A stretch of DNA of 64,000 bases from Parashewanella tropica (GCF_004358445.1 NZ_CP037951.1:3876001-3940000); one strand, 5' to 3'. Positions 27,875 to 36,314 are shown, counted from the first letter of the stretch. The notes: generated by a model not told the origin, from the sequence alone. Program-made: numbers and translations.

Positions 27875-30007
27875 ATGGCTATTGAAAACCTAGAACGCGA
27901 ACTAGGGGTAATTTACAACGAAATTGATAACGACAAGTTAGTTCTACCTAACTTTCAAAGAAGTTTCGTTTGGACTCGTGATATGCAAAAGAAGTTACTT
28001 GCTTCAACTTTAGTAGACTTACCCATAGGAAGTTTGTTGACTTTAGAAGGTGAAAGTAGTGACTTTTGTAAGCGGAAACTTTGTTTCCCTGATGACTTAG
28101 AATTAACGATAAAGTATTGTGAGTACGTTTTAGATGGACAACAACGCCTTACAACTTTGAGAGCTATACTCTTTGATCTCTTTTCTGGTTCAAATTGGGA
28201 GTCCAATTGGAATAATATGTTTGGCTCACTTAGAACACGCTGGTTCTTAAGTTTGAAAGTAAATGGTAGTGATATTTTTGGCTATAACAACTTGAATTTC
28301 AGGAGTCTAAGTAAGTTTACAGATTCTGAAATAGAACCTCATATCGAGTTTAAAGCAGTACATAAAACCAAAACTGAGGAGTTACATCATCCTGCTAATA
28401 CTAAAGTCTTTAGGGGCAAAGCAAGCGATAAATATACTAAATCTCAGCTAGCTTCAAAGTTTGCAGATCAATTCTTAGTTCCATTATGGGAAGTTTACGA
28501 AGGCGATAAAGGAATTCATAAACGGATTATTGATAAAATTGCAGAACAAAGATGTATCGAATTAAAAGATGAATTAATAGATAATTTAACACTTGATAAT
28601 GTTAAATGTATGTTTGCTCCATTAGAAATTGATGATGATGATTTGAATGAAATATTTCAAGAGAACAAAGAGAAAGATGGCAGCTCAATGTTCCAAAAAG
28701 AGTTTTCTGATCTTAGAGCAGCTTGGGTCAAAGCATTTACTACTGAATTGAATAATTTGGTCAAAAGAAAAGTTCCTATTGTTCAATTAAAAAGAGGCGA
28801 AATTGATAGAGCAGTTTCAATTTTTGAAGCAATCAATAGAGGCGGTGAACCTTTAAGTGTTTACGATTTAATTGTTGCAAAGTCTGCACGCAACAGAGAG
28901 CAGCATAATCTGACTCAAATGTTATTAAATGGCTTGTCAGAAGAAATTAAACTACATGATGAATTAATTTGCTCTACGAACCTCATAAAAGACAAAAGTG
29001 ACAGCTTAACATGGAACTCTGTAGAGTTTGGTGCTGTAAAAGGTAATGAACCAACGAAAATCGTTAAAGATTGGTTCGTCAATCTTCTAACACTCTTAGC
29101 ATATACGAAGTCCAGCAAAGAGCCCGTTGATATCGAACATATAAAACGTGAGAAAGCACTTAGACTCACAGCAGATCAAGTTAATGCTCATATTGAAATA
29201 ACAATTACAGCTATAAATAGAGCATTAGCCTTCTTAAACATAAGATGCGGTGTTGTGAGCTGTAAAGATGTTCAATATAAGTTGATGCTTGTAGTATTAG
29301 GTTATTTTCTTTCTGATGATGACGTATGGACAGATAAGTCAAAGTTAAACAAGCTTGAATATTGGTACTGGGTTATTGTTTTTGGAGGCGGATATGCAAA
29401 AGCTCAGAACACTCGATGCATAAAGGATATCACTGATGTTGAAAGGCTGTTGTCAGGTAAAAACTTATATGAAGTATATCAAGATAGGATGCTAAATGTA
29501 CCTGACTATGTTACAAAAGATATTCTCTTGAGAAGAGATGATGCAACGGATAAAGAATCTAAATCAGTTAGAAACACTATTCTACAATTTGTTCTATCTA
29601 AGAGCCCACTTGATCTATTTCCTGAGCAAGGTAAGACAAGTACTTTAAATGCCTGGGATGTGGCTTTCAATGGATTATTATTAGAATTACACCATTTAAT
29701 CCCACTTGCTAATGTCAAAAAAATTGGAGAAACCTCTTCTAAATTGCGTAAAGATTCACAGAATGTACTGAATAGTACTCTTAATTTGAGTTATATATCA
29801 AAGGATGCTAATAGGAAAATCTCCAGTTATGCGCCTGATGTTTATTTCCAAGAAATTAAACAAACAGAATTATCAAGTCACTTCATAAAGCCTGAGCTTG
29901 TTAGTTTCGAAAACTGTAATAAAGCAGAGGGATGCATTCAAAATCTTGAAGATAGGTTTTCATTACTACAAAACGCAATCAATAATCATGTTCGTGGTTT
30001 AATTTGA
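27875..30007 (+). CDS. sspE: SspE-like DUF262/GmrSD-family PT-sensing restriction protein
   Basis: The protein has 710 residues. The N-terminal DUF262 (ParB/Srx-like) domain shows PNFQRSFVWTRDMQKKLLAS (26-45) and the signature DGQQRLTTLRA (87-97). AINRGGEPLSVYDLIVA is the second family hallmark. The C-terminal DUF1524-like HNH region has LELHHLIPLA at about 602-611, followed by an Asn-rich LNSTLNLSYIS stretch. In characterised systems SspE uses PT sensing to activate NTP hydrolysis and nicks unmodified phage DNA. It starts 10 nt after the PLD gene with AAAGGGA as RBS, so it shares that transcript. GmrSD-type Type IV restriction is the alternative, less likely here. Confidence 0.82.
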   Translation: MAIENLERELGVIYNEIDNDKLVLPNFQRSFVWTRDMQKKLLASTLVDLPIGSLLTLEGESSDFCKRKLCFPDDLELTIKYCEYVLDGQQRLTTLRAILFDLFSGSNWESNWNNMFGSLRTRWFLSLKVNGSDIFGYNNLNFRSLSKFTDSEIEPHIEFKAVHKTKTEELHHPANTKVFRGKASDKYTKSQLASKFADQFLVPLWEVYEGDKGIHKRIIDKIAEQRCIELKDELIDNLTLDNVKCMFAPLEIDDDDLNEIFQENKEKDGSSMFQKEFSDLRAAWVKAFTTELNNLVKRKVPIVQLKRGEIDRAVSIFEAINRGGEPLSVYDLIVAKSARNREQHNLTQMLLNGLSEEIKLHDELICSTNLIKDKSDSLTWNSVEFGAVKGNEPTKIVKDWFVNLLTLLAYTKSSKEPVDIEHIKREKALRLTADQVNAHIEITITAINRALAFLNIRCGVVSCKDVQYKLMLVVLGYFLSDDDVWTDKSKLNKLEYWYWVIVFGGGYAKAQNTRCIKDITDVERLLSGKNLYEVYQDRMLNVPDYVTKDILLRRDDATDKESKSVRNTILQFVLSKSPLDLFPEQGKTSTLNAWDVAFNGLLLELHHLIPLANVKKIGETSSKLRKDSQNVLNSTLNLSYISKDANRKISSYAPDVYFQEIKQTELSSHFIKPELVSFENCNKAEGCIQNLEDRFSLLQNAINNHVRGLI

Positions 30008-30039
30008 TATGTTCTACATCTATGTAGCATAGAGAGCAC

Positions 30040-30076
30040 GATGTCTGAGAAAAAACTTTAGTAAATCTCAGACATC
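30040..30076. terminator. Bidirectional hairpin between sspE-like gene and methyltransferase gene
   Basis: An 11-bp perfect inverted repeat, GATGTCTGAGA at 30040-30050 and TCTCAGACATC at 30066-30076, with a 15-nt A/T-rich loop. It sits between two convergent genes and overlaps the stop codon of the methyltransferase gene. Confidence 0.65.
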
Positions 30077-32114
30077 AACTTTTACTAAACCTATACCCTT
30101 TAACAGCCAAACCCTCATTAGCCAGTACGAGCCCTAGCGCAGGCTTCGTAAGGTTAGGCTCAGGTAAGAGCTCATACTTTGCTAACTCTACTAAAAGGCG
30201 TTTATTAAACGCCTTTTGCTTTTTGAAATCAGCAAAGGAATCATCAATAAACTCGCATTTGTTCAGTAACAAAGGTCGCTTTTCTGGGATCAAATAGTCA
30301 AAAAAGTCGACTTCTTGATCCGCCATTTTGATTTTGATTCGCTCTTCAAGTTGAGGTAAAGGTGAATCATCAAAGCCTTTATAACTCAACAAAGTAACTT
30401 TACCTGAATGAATGTGGATTTTAATTAGCTGGACAGTCTCTAGTTCTCCATACATTTGAAGTGCTGCACCAACATATACTCGAAGCAGCAATGGCAAATC
30501 ATCTACAAATTTTTTATGGAAGGTAAAAGAGTGAGGTTGAGCATGTTCGTAGTTAATGAGGCCAGCTGGGAGTGACTTGTGGCTATCAATACATAGCTCT
30601 TCGATCAGGCTCGGCTCTGCAATCTTAAATAGTATTTCTTTAGCCTCATTGATACAGATATTGTAGTTGTCGAAAAAGGCTTTGATGTCACGCTTTAGGT
30701 TCTCTGGCTGCTTAGTATAAGGTTTTCTTTTTTCGAACAACCCCATAGCAAACAACAAAAGTAAGTCTTCTTTCCTTGATTGCTGTGCTTCTGTGAATGC
30801 TTGAGTGTCATACATTTCACACAATAAGCTGAAGACTTTTTTGTGAGAGCCAATTAATTGTCTGATCTCTTCAGACTTTGAAAACTCTTCATTTACAGGT
30901 ATACGGCCAAGCTCAAGGCACACGTTCCAAAAATCAGTGAATAAATCTGAATTCTGGGTAATAATGAGTTTGGCTTTATCTTTCGCTTGTATTGGCTCGG
31001 GAGAAGTGAGTTGTTGCCATTGATGGTGACGGCTGTATTTAGCAATCAGGTAATTTTGCTCTTCTATTTTGTCTTTGAAGATAATGAAAATACCCGGCGC
31101 TAGTGTTACTACATTTTCTTGGAGGATTCTCTCTATATAAGCCTTGATTTCTGACTGCGCATAATATTTTTGGAACGTATTTCTTGAGGTGATCACGCCA
31201 TCCTTATATGGCGTGAACTGTGCAATATAAGAATTCGCTGCCAACATGACGGAAACAACTAAAAATTTATCAGTAAGTTCCCATGCATTGATTAATGCCT
31301 CTATGCGTTCATCTTGGTCTTCAATAACATTTAGGACAAACCCTAGATTTACAATATCAGAGTTAATTTTTTCATTATCAGGTTGATAGTTTGGATCCCA
31401 ACCTAGAGCATCTAGGCCATGAGCTTGAAGCTCTCGTAAATCATCACCTCTACCGCAACCATAATCAAAAATAGAATAATCACCACTTAAAAAGCCATGT
31501 TTTGCCAATAACTTCATTGGCGCGGAAAGCTCATGACGGACAATGGCGGTTTTATGTCTATCTATTTTTTCTGAGTTATCATCATCCGTTATAATAGAAG
31601 AGCTTCTAAACAACCTGCCATCAATAAGCTCATAGCCTTTACTTTGGATCAAGTTTTGCCACGTTCGTTTAAATCCGATGATCCTCGTGTTCTCATACAA
31701 ACCTGCGTTCTCGCCTTCTTGGGTAATATCAACAAAGTGCTGATAGTGCTCACTGTTAGGTAAAACCATCGTTTCTTTACGGTGTAATATCGGAGGGTTT
31801 TCAGAACCATCGTAAGACGTTATTTTATGCTGGAGTTTAACAAGGTCGACGTTGATGCTTTGTTGCAGAGAAGGATAGGAGTCTGTATAGAAAGTCGGAT
31901 AAGAGAGCAGAGAGACCCGGAATTCTTTCTTAAAGAGCTTTACTAAGTCCCATTGCTCTTCATGAACAGATAACGCTTTTGCAACTGCAGGAATAAAGTC
32001 TTGTAATTGCTTAGGAATAGCTGAAAATGCATCTTTATGGATGTATATGGCATCGGGTAAATGCTTTCCAGCTTTAACTAATGAAGTAAGTTGCTTAAAG
32101 GTAGCTGCGTCCAT
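30075..32114 (-). CDS. DNA phosphorothioation-associated methyltransferase (TIGR04096-like)
   Basis: The protein has 679 residues from ATG 32114; an 18-residue extension upstream runs into the preceding small gene and is unlikely. The N-terminal about 180 residues form a domain specific to this family (RHKTAIVRHELSAPMKLL). The SAM-binding motif IFDYGCGRGDDLR lies at about 213-225, and GWDPNYQPD supplies the acidic end of strand 2. Proteins of this type recur next to dnd/ssp genes, where they are annotated as putative methyltransferases; the substrate is unknown. It converges on the sspE-like gene and is co-directional with a 57-residue HTH gene 7 nt upstream. Confidence 0.85.
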   Translation of the reverse strand: MDAATFKQLTSLVKAGKHLPDAIYIHKDAFSAIPKQLQDFIPAVAKALSVHEEQWDLVKLFKKEFRVSLLSYPTFYTDSYPSLQQSINVDLVKLQHKITSYDGSENPPILHRKETMVLPNSEHYQHFVDITQEGENAGLYENTRIIGFKRTWQNLIQSKGYELIDGRLFRSSSIITDDDNSEKIDRHKTAIVRHELSAPMKLLAKHGFLSGDYSIFDYGCGRGDDLRELQAHGLDALGWDPNYQPDNEKINSDIVNLGFVLNVIEDQDERIEALINAWELTDKFLVVSVMLAANSYIAQFTPYKDGVITSRNTFQKYYAQSEIKAYIERILQENVVTLAPGIFIIFKDKIEEQNYLIAKYSRHHQWQQLTSPEPIQAKDKAKLIITQNSDLFTDFWNVCLELGRIPVNEEFSKSEEIRQLIGSHKKVFSLLCEMYDTQAFTEAQQSRKEDLLLLFAMGLFEKRKPYTKQPENLKRDIKAFFDNYNICINEAKEILFKIAEPSLIEELCIDSHKSLPAGLINYEHAQPHSFTFHKKFVDDLPLLLRVYVGAALQMYGELETVQLIKIHIHSGKVTLLSYKGFDDSPLPQLEERIKIKMADQEVDFFDYLIPEKRPLLLNKCEFIDDSFADFKKQKAFNKRLLVELAKYELLPEPNLTKPALGLVLANEGLAVKGYRFSKS

Positions 32115-32121
32115 TTTGTTG

Positions 32122-32295
32122 TTACTTTTTAAAATTTTTATTGAGTAAGTAGTAATAAGCCCTACCAACTTTCTTGAAAGTTAATTTGCCAGATTCTCTC
32201 AAATGCATCAACTGACAATCACTCACCTTTAACACGGACTTGGCCTCTTTGCTTGTAAGCCACTGAGTTTCACTCTGAGTAGTTGTTTTATCCAT
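32122..32295 (-). CDS. Small HTH_17/excisionase-type DNA-binding protein (57 aa)
   Basis: The 57-residue protein contains TQWLTSKEAKSVLKVSDCQL then MHLRESGKLTFKKVGRAYYY, a winged-helix/MerR-like HTH of the excisionase or DNA-binding family (HTH_17). The stop lies 7 nt before the methyltransferase ATG, so the two form an operon. Since an integrase is not near, a regulatory or recruitment role in the PT island is more likely than excision. It may act on its own promoter in the 90-bp gap shared with the divergent NYN gene. Confidence 0.7.
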   Translation of the reverse strand: MDKTTTQSETQWLTSKEAKSVLKVSDCQLMHLRESGKLTFKKVGRAYYYLLNKNFKK

Positions 32296-32385
32296 ATAAA
32301 TTTAAGTATAAATTTCAGCCAAATTGCACTTTGAATGTAGTTTCAAATATTACGTCTGATATGATAAAACCTCAATTCGTAAAAA

Positions 32386-32973
32386 ATGAACGTATACAAG
32401 GATCGTCATTTGAAGTTTATTTTTGTTGATGCAGAGAACATTGGTCTGCAAAAAGTTTCTGAGATTGAAGCTACGTTAACAGATAAAGTGTTTGTTTTTA
32501 GTAAACATGAGTCTGTGATTGAATTATGTGAACGTAAGTTATTTCAAGTCTTTTCTTGTTACCCTACTGGATCCAATCAAGCTGATTTTCATATCATAGG
32601 AAATCTCGTCGGAGTATTGGCATCATTAGATACAACTCAAAAGCAAAGCTGCGAATTTGTATTATGGAGCCAAGATAACGCGTTGGTCATGGCTTTTAAG
32701 TTCCAATGCAGGCTTCACAAAGCTACCTGTTTCGTTACTTTACCTTCAAAAGAAATAACAAAAATCTCAGTTGTGATCGAAAAAGCAACTGGTTCTGATG
32801 CAAAAATTCTTAATTATTTCAAAAGACCAAGGTTAGCAGAATCCGTTAGGGCTATGGTGCAGTTCGAAAAACCTGACTTCAACAGAGTTTTAAATGAGTT
32901 CATTAGAAAAGGGCTTATTGTCAGAGCGCACAATAACAAAAAGAAATGGGTGCTGAAAACAAGCGTTTGTTAA
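32386..32973 (+). CDS. NYN/PIN-like domain protein (195 aa)
   Basis: The N-terminal motif FIFVDAENIGL (Asp15, Glu17, Asn18) is that of NYN/PIN-fold ribonucleases. A GSNQADFHIIGNLVGVLASL helix supplies another acidic residue, and VLWSQDNALV resembles the usual SxDxDF acidic turn, but with Asn in place of the second Asp. The C-terminal about 60 residues look like a winged-helix or nucleic-acid-binding unit (FNRVLNEFIRKGLIVR). Divergent from the HTH/methyltransferase pair. Probably an RNase-type accessory, but catalytic residues are incomplete. Confidence 0.6.
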   Translation: MNVYKDRHLKFIFVDAENIGLQKVSEIEATLTDKVFVFSKHESVIELCERKLFQVFSCYPTGSNQADFHIIGNLVGVLASLDTTQKQSCEFVLWSQDNALVMAFKFQCRLHKATCFVTLPSKEITKISVVIEKATGSDAKILNYFKRPRLAESVRAMVQFEKPDFNRVLNEFIRKGLIVRAHNNKKKWVLKTSVC

Positions 32974-33019
32974 ATTCCATTTCTTTGCTTAATTAATTTC
33001 TTAAATATTTTCATCTATT

Positions 33020-33051
33020 AGACATCTAGTGTCTGTCCTCTACCTTATTAT
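33020..33051 (+). promoter_or_regulatory. Promoter with AGACATCTAGTGTCT operator and TATTAT -10
   Basis: The inverted repeat AGACA-N5-TGTCT occupies 33020-33034, and TATTAT is at 33046-33051, 26 nt from the start of the repeat. The repeat therefore covers the -35 position. The transcript begins in a CTCATCGAAACA-like leader with a 10-bp hairpin (GTGGCTT / AAGCCAT) and runs to the gene at 33126. The same layout with the same 26-nt spacing occurs before 34131. Confidence 0.65.
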
Positions 33052-33125
33052 TTCTCTCATCGAAACAAGGTGGCTTAGCAAGCCATCTTCATGAACATTT
33101 TATTGGATGTCCTAAGAGGAACATA

Positions 33126-33509
33126 ATGGGAACAATCATTGGCGTTTTGGCTTTATTGATAGCGAGTTTGCAACTACACCTTCAACGCGTAGAACTCAAG
33201 AAAGGTAACGAGCTGGAAGAAAGCAGTAACGAGCTAGATAAACTTAAAGCAACGCTTGATGCAATAAAAAGTGAGATCGAATTTCGTGAAAAAATCATCA
33301 GTGATGAAAAAGCGAAAAGTAAAGCAGACTGGGATAAAATCAAAAAAATTGCATGTGTGATCAACAAGAAATTACGCCCAGCTCAAAGAGAGATTCAACA
33401 AAAAATTATTCGTCTGTACGGCGGTGAGTATTCCGATATCATCGATCTAACAAAAAATTCAAAACAGCCTCAACAACTGGACAATCAAGTTTTACAAAAA
33501 GCGGCTTAA
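33126..33509 (+). CDS. Membrane-anchored coiled-coil protein (127 aa)
   Basis: An N-terminal hydrophobic segment (about residues 2-20) is followed by a long charged coiled coil (about 25-85, ELEESSNELDKLKATLDAI) and a basic segment (INKKLRPAQREIQQK). It is probably anchored in the inner membrane with its helix in the cytoplasm. No family recognised. AAGAGGA is present 5 nt before the ATG. Its stop overlaps the end of the convergent ParS-like gene. Confidence 0.6.
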   Translation: MGTIIGVLALLIASLQLHLQRVELKKGNELEESSNELDKLKATLDAIKSEIEFREKIISDEKAKSKADWDKIKKIACVINKKLRPAQREIQQKIIRLYGGEYSDIIDLTKNSKQPQQLDNQVLQKAA

Positions 33510-33519
33510 ACGGCCGCTT
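33499..33519. terminator. Bidirectional terminator-like hairpin overlapping two convergent stop codons
   Basis: The stem AAGCGGC / GCCGCTT has loop TTAAACG and includes both stop codons of the convergent genes. It is GC-rich within an AT-rich region, with A-run and T-rich flanks. Confidence 0.65.
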
Positions 33520-33883
33520 CCTTCAGCGAAAAGTGATTTTTCAACACTTCAAAAACCGTCTTCAAGTCCACCACCCTACCAGAGCGAATCAACTCAATAG
33601 GCGCCCTACCAGCAAAGAAAGCACTATGATTTTTAAAGGTCATAAACCCTTTGATGTTTTCTGGGTTTTCAAATGTGCTTCTTAGTAAAGCATGAATATT
33701 GAGTATGTAGCTGACTCTAACCAGCTGCTCGCTAGAAAGCACAATAGCTTCGGGCTGGCTATGCAATAAGGTATCAGTTGGTTCACTTATACCGATTATC
33801 GTTTGTATTCCACTATTCGAGCAGCCCCACCTTTTTAAAATATTTGAGCAGACCTTGATTGCAACATAGTCTTTTCCCGCCAT
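33506..33883 (-). CDS. Xre/MbcA/ParS-type antitoxin-domain protein, no toxin nearby
   Basis: The protein has 125 residues from ATG 33883, with AAGGGAG 6 nt upstream. The C-terminal half (VSYILNIHALLRSTF to FFAGRAPIELIRSGRVVDLKTVFEVL) matches the toxin-binding domain of MbcA/ParS antitoxins: a helix pair followed by GR-x-P-I-E-L-I/L and a final helix. The N-terminal half is compact and helical and could bind DNA. Normally the partner is a RES or related toxin immediately downstream; here the gene runs into a convergent coiled-coil gene, so it is an orphan. Confidence 0.65.
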   Translation of the reverse strand: MAGKDYVAIKVCSNILKRWGCSNSGIQTIIGISEPTDTLLHSQPEAIVLSSEQLVRVSYILNIHALLRSTFENPENIKGFMTFKNHSAFFAGRAPIELIRSGRVVDLKTVFEVLKNHFSLKEAAV

Positions 33884-33961
33884 AACATCTCCCTTACTTA
33901 TCAGAGCATTTAGGCTAATCACTGGTTCACATTTGAATCAATAATCAGCCTTTATTACTGA

Positions 33962-34029
33962 AGACTTTTTTGTCTTTTTCAAAATAATTCCTCAATGAGA
34001 CATATGATGTCTACTCCCTCCCCTATTAT
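33962..34029 (+). promoter_or_regulatory. Promoter with two AGAC...GTCT repeats and TATTAT -10
   Basis: A proximal inverted repeat AGACATATGATGTCT (33998-34012) has its start 26 nt before TATTAT (34024-34029), as in the promoter at 33020-33051. A second, upstream repeat AGAC-N6-GTCT lies at 33962-33975. The leader CTCGTCAACAAACA resembles the leader of the twin promoter. It drives the small membrane protein gene at 34131. Confidence 0.65.
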
Positions 34030-34130
34030 GCTCGTCAACAAACAGAGGCGCTGTTCAAAATACGGATTTTCCCCCTAATTAAGCACATTAATTTGTGCAA
34101 ATGAGATTCGAATTGAAGTGAGAGGTAAAG

Positions 34131-34409
34131 ATGTTTCTAGGTTATAGTTCTGCTGATGGTGTTGGTGAATGGCTGGCTGAGACACTGGCTATATTGTTTG
34201 CACCAATTCCAATTGTCTGTTTGATATTAGTCGCGACAAGAAGCAATCACTTGGAACGTAACTGGGTGCTGTGGACATTCTCTACTGCCTTAGTCACATT
34301 CCTACTTGGTGAGTTCGTATATTTCATGTTCTTCTATGCAACACCTTTCCTTGTATCTTTGTTCTTGGCAGATCGAGTACGTAAAAAAAACGAAAGAGAA
34401 TCATATTAA
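34131..34409 (+). CDS. Small membrane protein (92 aa)
   Basis: The protein has 92 residues with two or three hydrophobic segments (about 18-36, 46-65 and 65-82) and a very basic C-terminus (DRVRKKNERES). No family recognised. AGAGG lies 6-10 nt before the ATG. It stands alone, with its own AGAC-type promoter upstream and a convergent regulator gene downstream. Confidence 0.6.
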   Translation: MFLGYSSADGVGEWLAETLAILFAPIPIVCLILVATRSNHLERNWVLWTFSTALVTFLLGEFVYFMFFYATPFLVSLFLADRVRKKNERESY

Positions 34410-34498
34410 CTTTGGCGATTCTAAAGCAAATGCTGGCTTACCAAGAAAATTGAATGCCTTATTTAACATTAATTGTTCTTGGCAAGGTAAAAGCAATA

Positions 34499-35635
34499 TC
34501 AGAAATTGGGTTCGAAAACAGGTAATTGCTCTAATGGAATTCCTCTAATAGAAATATCATTGCTGCTTTCATAAAGCGCATAGGCGACTTGACAACGAAT
34601 GCTTTCCTGCACGCCCAAATCTGTTTCTGTTAATAGGACAAATTTAGCTCCAAGTGCTAATCCAAGACCAGTGTATTTGTGACGTGCCTTTTGGCTATCA
34701 GTGTCTTTACCCATGACAAAGCAAGCGATAAGAGGGTCACCTGTAACATCGTAAACCATAATGTCACAGCTGATATTTTGCTCCGAGGTAATTTGCAGTT
34801 GCACATCTTCTTTAATAAAAGTTGGTGAGTAATCCAGTTCATTGGATAGTAGATTCAATAATTCATTAATAGCGTCTTTTTTCTCTACAAATGCGGGTAG
34901 AGTAAATTGATTTTGCAGTAACTTCCTAGCGCAAAGGCAATGTAACTGATGAGCAAGCTCTTGTTGAATGTATTCAATTTTTTCATTCTTTATTCTGGAT
35001 ATAGTGGATTGTTCGACACCAAGTTCTAAGGCTAATAAGGACTGATTTGTGATTGGAGTTCCAACTTCCGCTTCTCTAACTAATTTTGTGAGATGTAATT
35101 GACAATCATCTTTATGAAGCAGTGTTGTAATCATCACTGGATAGGACTTTTTCAACGCACTCACTACGGCATCACAGCAATCATCGCAGGTATATATCTG
35201 AGAGAAGCTATTAAGATCATATGTAGGACTCTCGATGTACAGTTTCGATACATGAGGATTGATATGGAATGATGTGTTCGGTTGTTTACTTAAACATATT
35301 TGACAACTGCCACCAGAAGCAATATTCCGTGCCGATTGCTCTGAATAATCCTGAGGTATTTCAGAATCTGGATCAGAAGATAGATATGAGAATGCAAGTG
35401 ATTCATTCACCAATTTGTCTTTACTAGACATGTATTTAACTTTAAATGCTTTCTCAAGCTTTTCAATGGTTGATTGTCTCGGAAGTGCTGTATTGTCTTC
35501 TGAAAGTAAGCGGTAGAGAGTCGCTACTGACACACCTGACATTTTAGATAAGCTTTCAACACTATGAGGTAACTGATGCTCTACATTCTTTTTATTTTTA
35601 TCTATAAGGTTGTAGATCCAGGATGCTAACGACAT
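34499..35635 (-). CDS. Composite HTH / Cys-rich / nuclease-like regulator (378 aa)
   Basis: Four parts can be seen. Residues 22-66 form an HTH of the LacI/XRE type (SVESLSKMSGVSVATLYRLL). Residues about 107-165 form a Cys/His block with two CxxC pairs (CQIC, CDDC) and a His-x-Asn-Pro-His between them, like a decayed HNH/treble-clef. Residues about 195-225 hold a second HTH (NQSLLALELGVEQSTISRI). The C-terminus (VYDVTGDPLIACFVMGKD, then LGLALGAKFVLLT) resembles the beta-rich core of type I R-subunit N-terminal or other restriction-fold domains. Role inferred: a DNA-binding sensor or regulator. Confidence 0.6.
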   Translation of the reverse strand: MSLASWIYNLIDKNKKNVEHQLPHSVESLSKMSGVSVATLYRLLSEDNTALPRQSTIEKLEKAFKVKYMSSKDKLVNESLAFSYLSSDPDSEIPQDYSEQSARNIASGGSCQICLSKQPNTSFHINPHVSKLYIESPTYDLNSFSQIYTCDDCCDAVVSALKKSYPVMITTLLHKDDCQLHLTKLVREAEVGTPITNQSLLALELGVEQSTISRIKNEKIEYIQQELAHQLHCLCARKLLQNQFTLPAFVEKKDAINELLNLLSNELDYSPTFIKEDVQLQITSEQNISCDIMVYDVTGDPLIACFVMGKDTDSQKARHKYTGLGLALGAKFVLLTETDLGVQESIRCQVAYALYESSNDISIRGIPLEQLPVFEPNF

Positions 35636-35655
35636 ACTTTAAATCCTTTCATATT

Positions 35656-35735
35656 AAGCATAAAGACTATCAATTCACGCATAATAAAACTAACACTGCC
35701 AAACGATCAATCCGAATTATCATATTACGCATAAT
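35656..35735. promoter_or_regulatory. Repeated GCATAA operators upstream of the composite regulator
   Basis: ACGCATAAT occurs at 35677-35685 and again at 35727-35735, exactly 50 bp apart in the same orientation. A weaker AAGCATAA lies at 35656-35663, close to the regulator start. Spacing near five helical turns puts the copies on one DNA face, which fits binding by the divergent regulator with two HTH domains. The region also feeds the rightward gene at 35838. Confidence 0.5.
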
Positions 35736-35837
35736 TATGACCAAATATTGATAATGAGAATAACAGTAAGTATATTTGCGCTCATCAACAGGAACACAGC
35801 ATCCACCTTGCTTTAACGTTTTTTAAAGGGAATAAAG

Positions 35838-36314
35838 ATGGCATTAATTACTGATAAAACTGCACGTATTGAGTTTATTGAATCTATTCTACCTAGTGAG
35901 AAATCAAAAGGACTTTCAGTCACTGAAATTCAATCTAAATGCGAATCTAATGGTTTTTATGTAAGTCGTAAAACCACAGAAAGAGATATCAGTCGATTAG
36001 AGCTTGAGTTAAAAGCTAAAGTTATACGAGCAGAAGGTAGAACCAAGTTTTACGCTAAAGTAGTTTCACAAACGATTAATATGCCTAAAGAGTTAGCATT
36101 TGTGCTCAGCTTTTACGCTGACAGTGTAAATGAAACCTTTCCATCTCATGTAACTTCAGAATTAAGTGATTATTTTAAAAGTGCCGAAAAAATAGTGAAA
36201 AAAATAGAAATGTGTAAACCAAATGATCAATTAAATTCCATCATAAGGCAAGTGAAACCATGCAAAGAAAGAAGTAAGGACGTTATTTTTTATGGTAACG
36301 AACTTGCAGCCTAA
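35838..36314 (+). CDS. Short WYL-family-like HTH protein lacking the WYL domain
   Basis: The protein has 158 residues. The N-terminal winged HTH (SEKSKGLSVTEIQSKCESNG, then SRKTTERDISRL) is of the type found at the front of WYL-domain regulators (YafY/DriD-like). The protein stops before a WYL domain would be complete, and the C-terminal half is helical and unrelated to WYL by eye. AAAGGGA lies 8-14 nt before the ATG. It may be a dimeric repressor of the following membrane-protein operon or of its own promoter. Confidence 0.6.
   Translation: MALITDKTARIEFIESILPSEKSKGLSVTEIQSKCESNGFYVSRKTTERDISRLELELKAKVIRAEGRTKFYAKVVSQTINMPKELAFVLSFYADSVNETFPSHVTSELSDYFKSAEKIVKKIEMCKPNDQLNSIIRQVKPCKERSKDVIFYGNELAA

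Noticed and set aside
35838-36314. HipB antitoxin for the HipA-like kinase
   Set aside because: The HTH is of the WYL-regulator type, and the gene is 1.2 kb upstream with two genes between.
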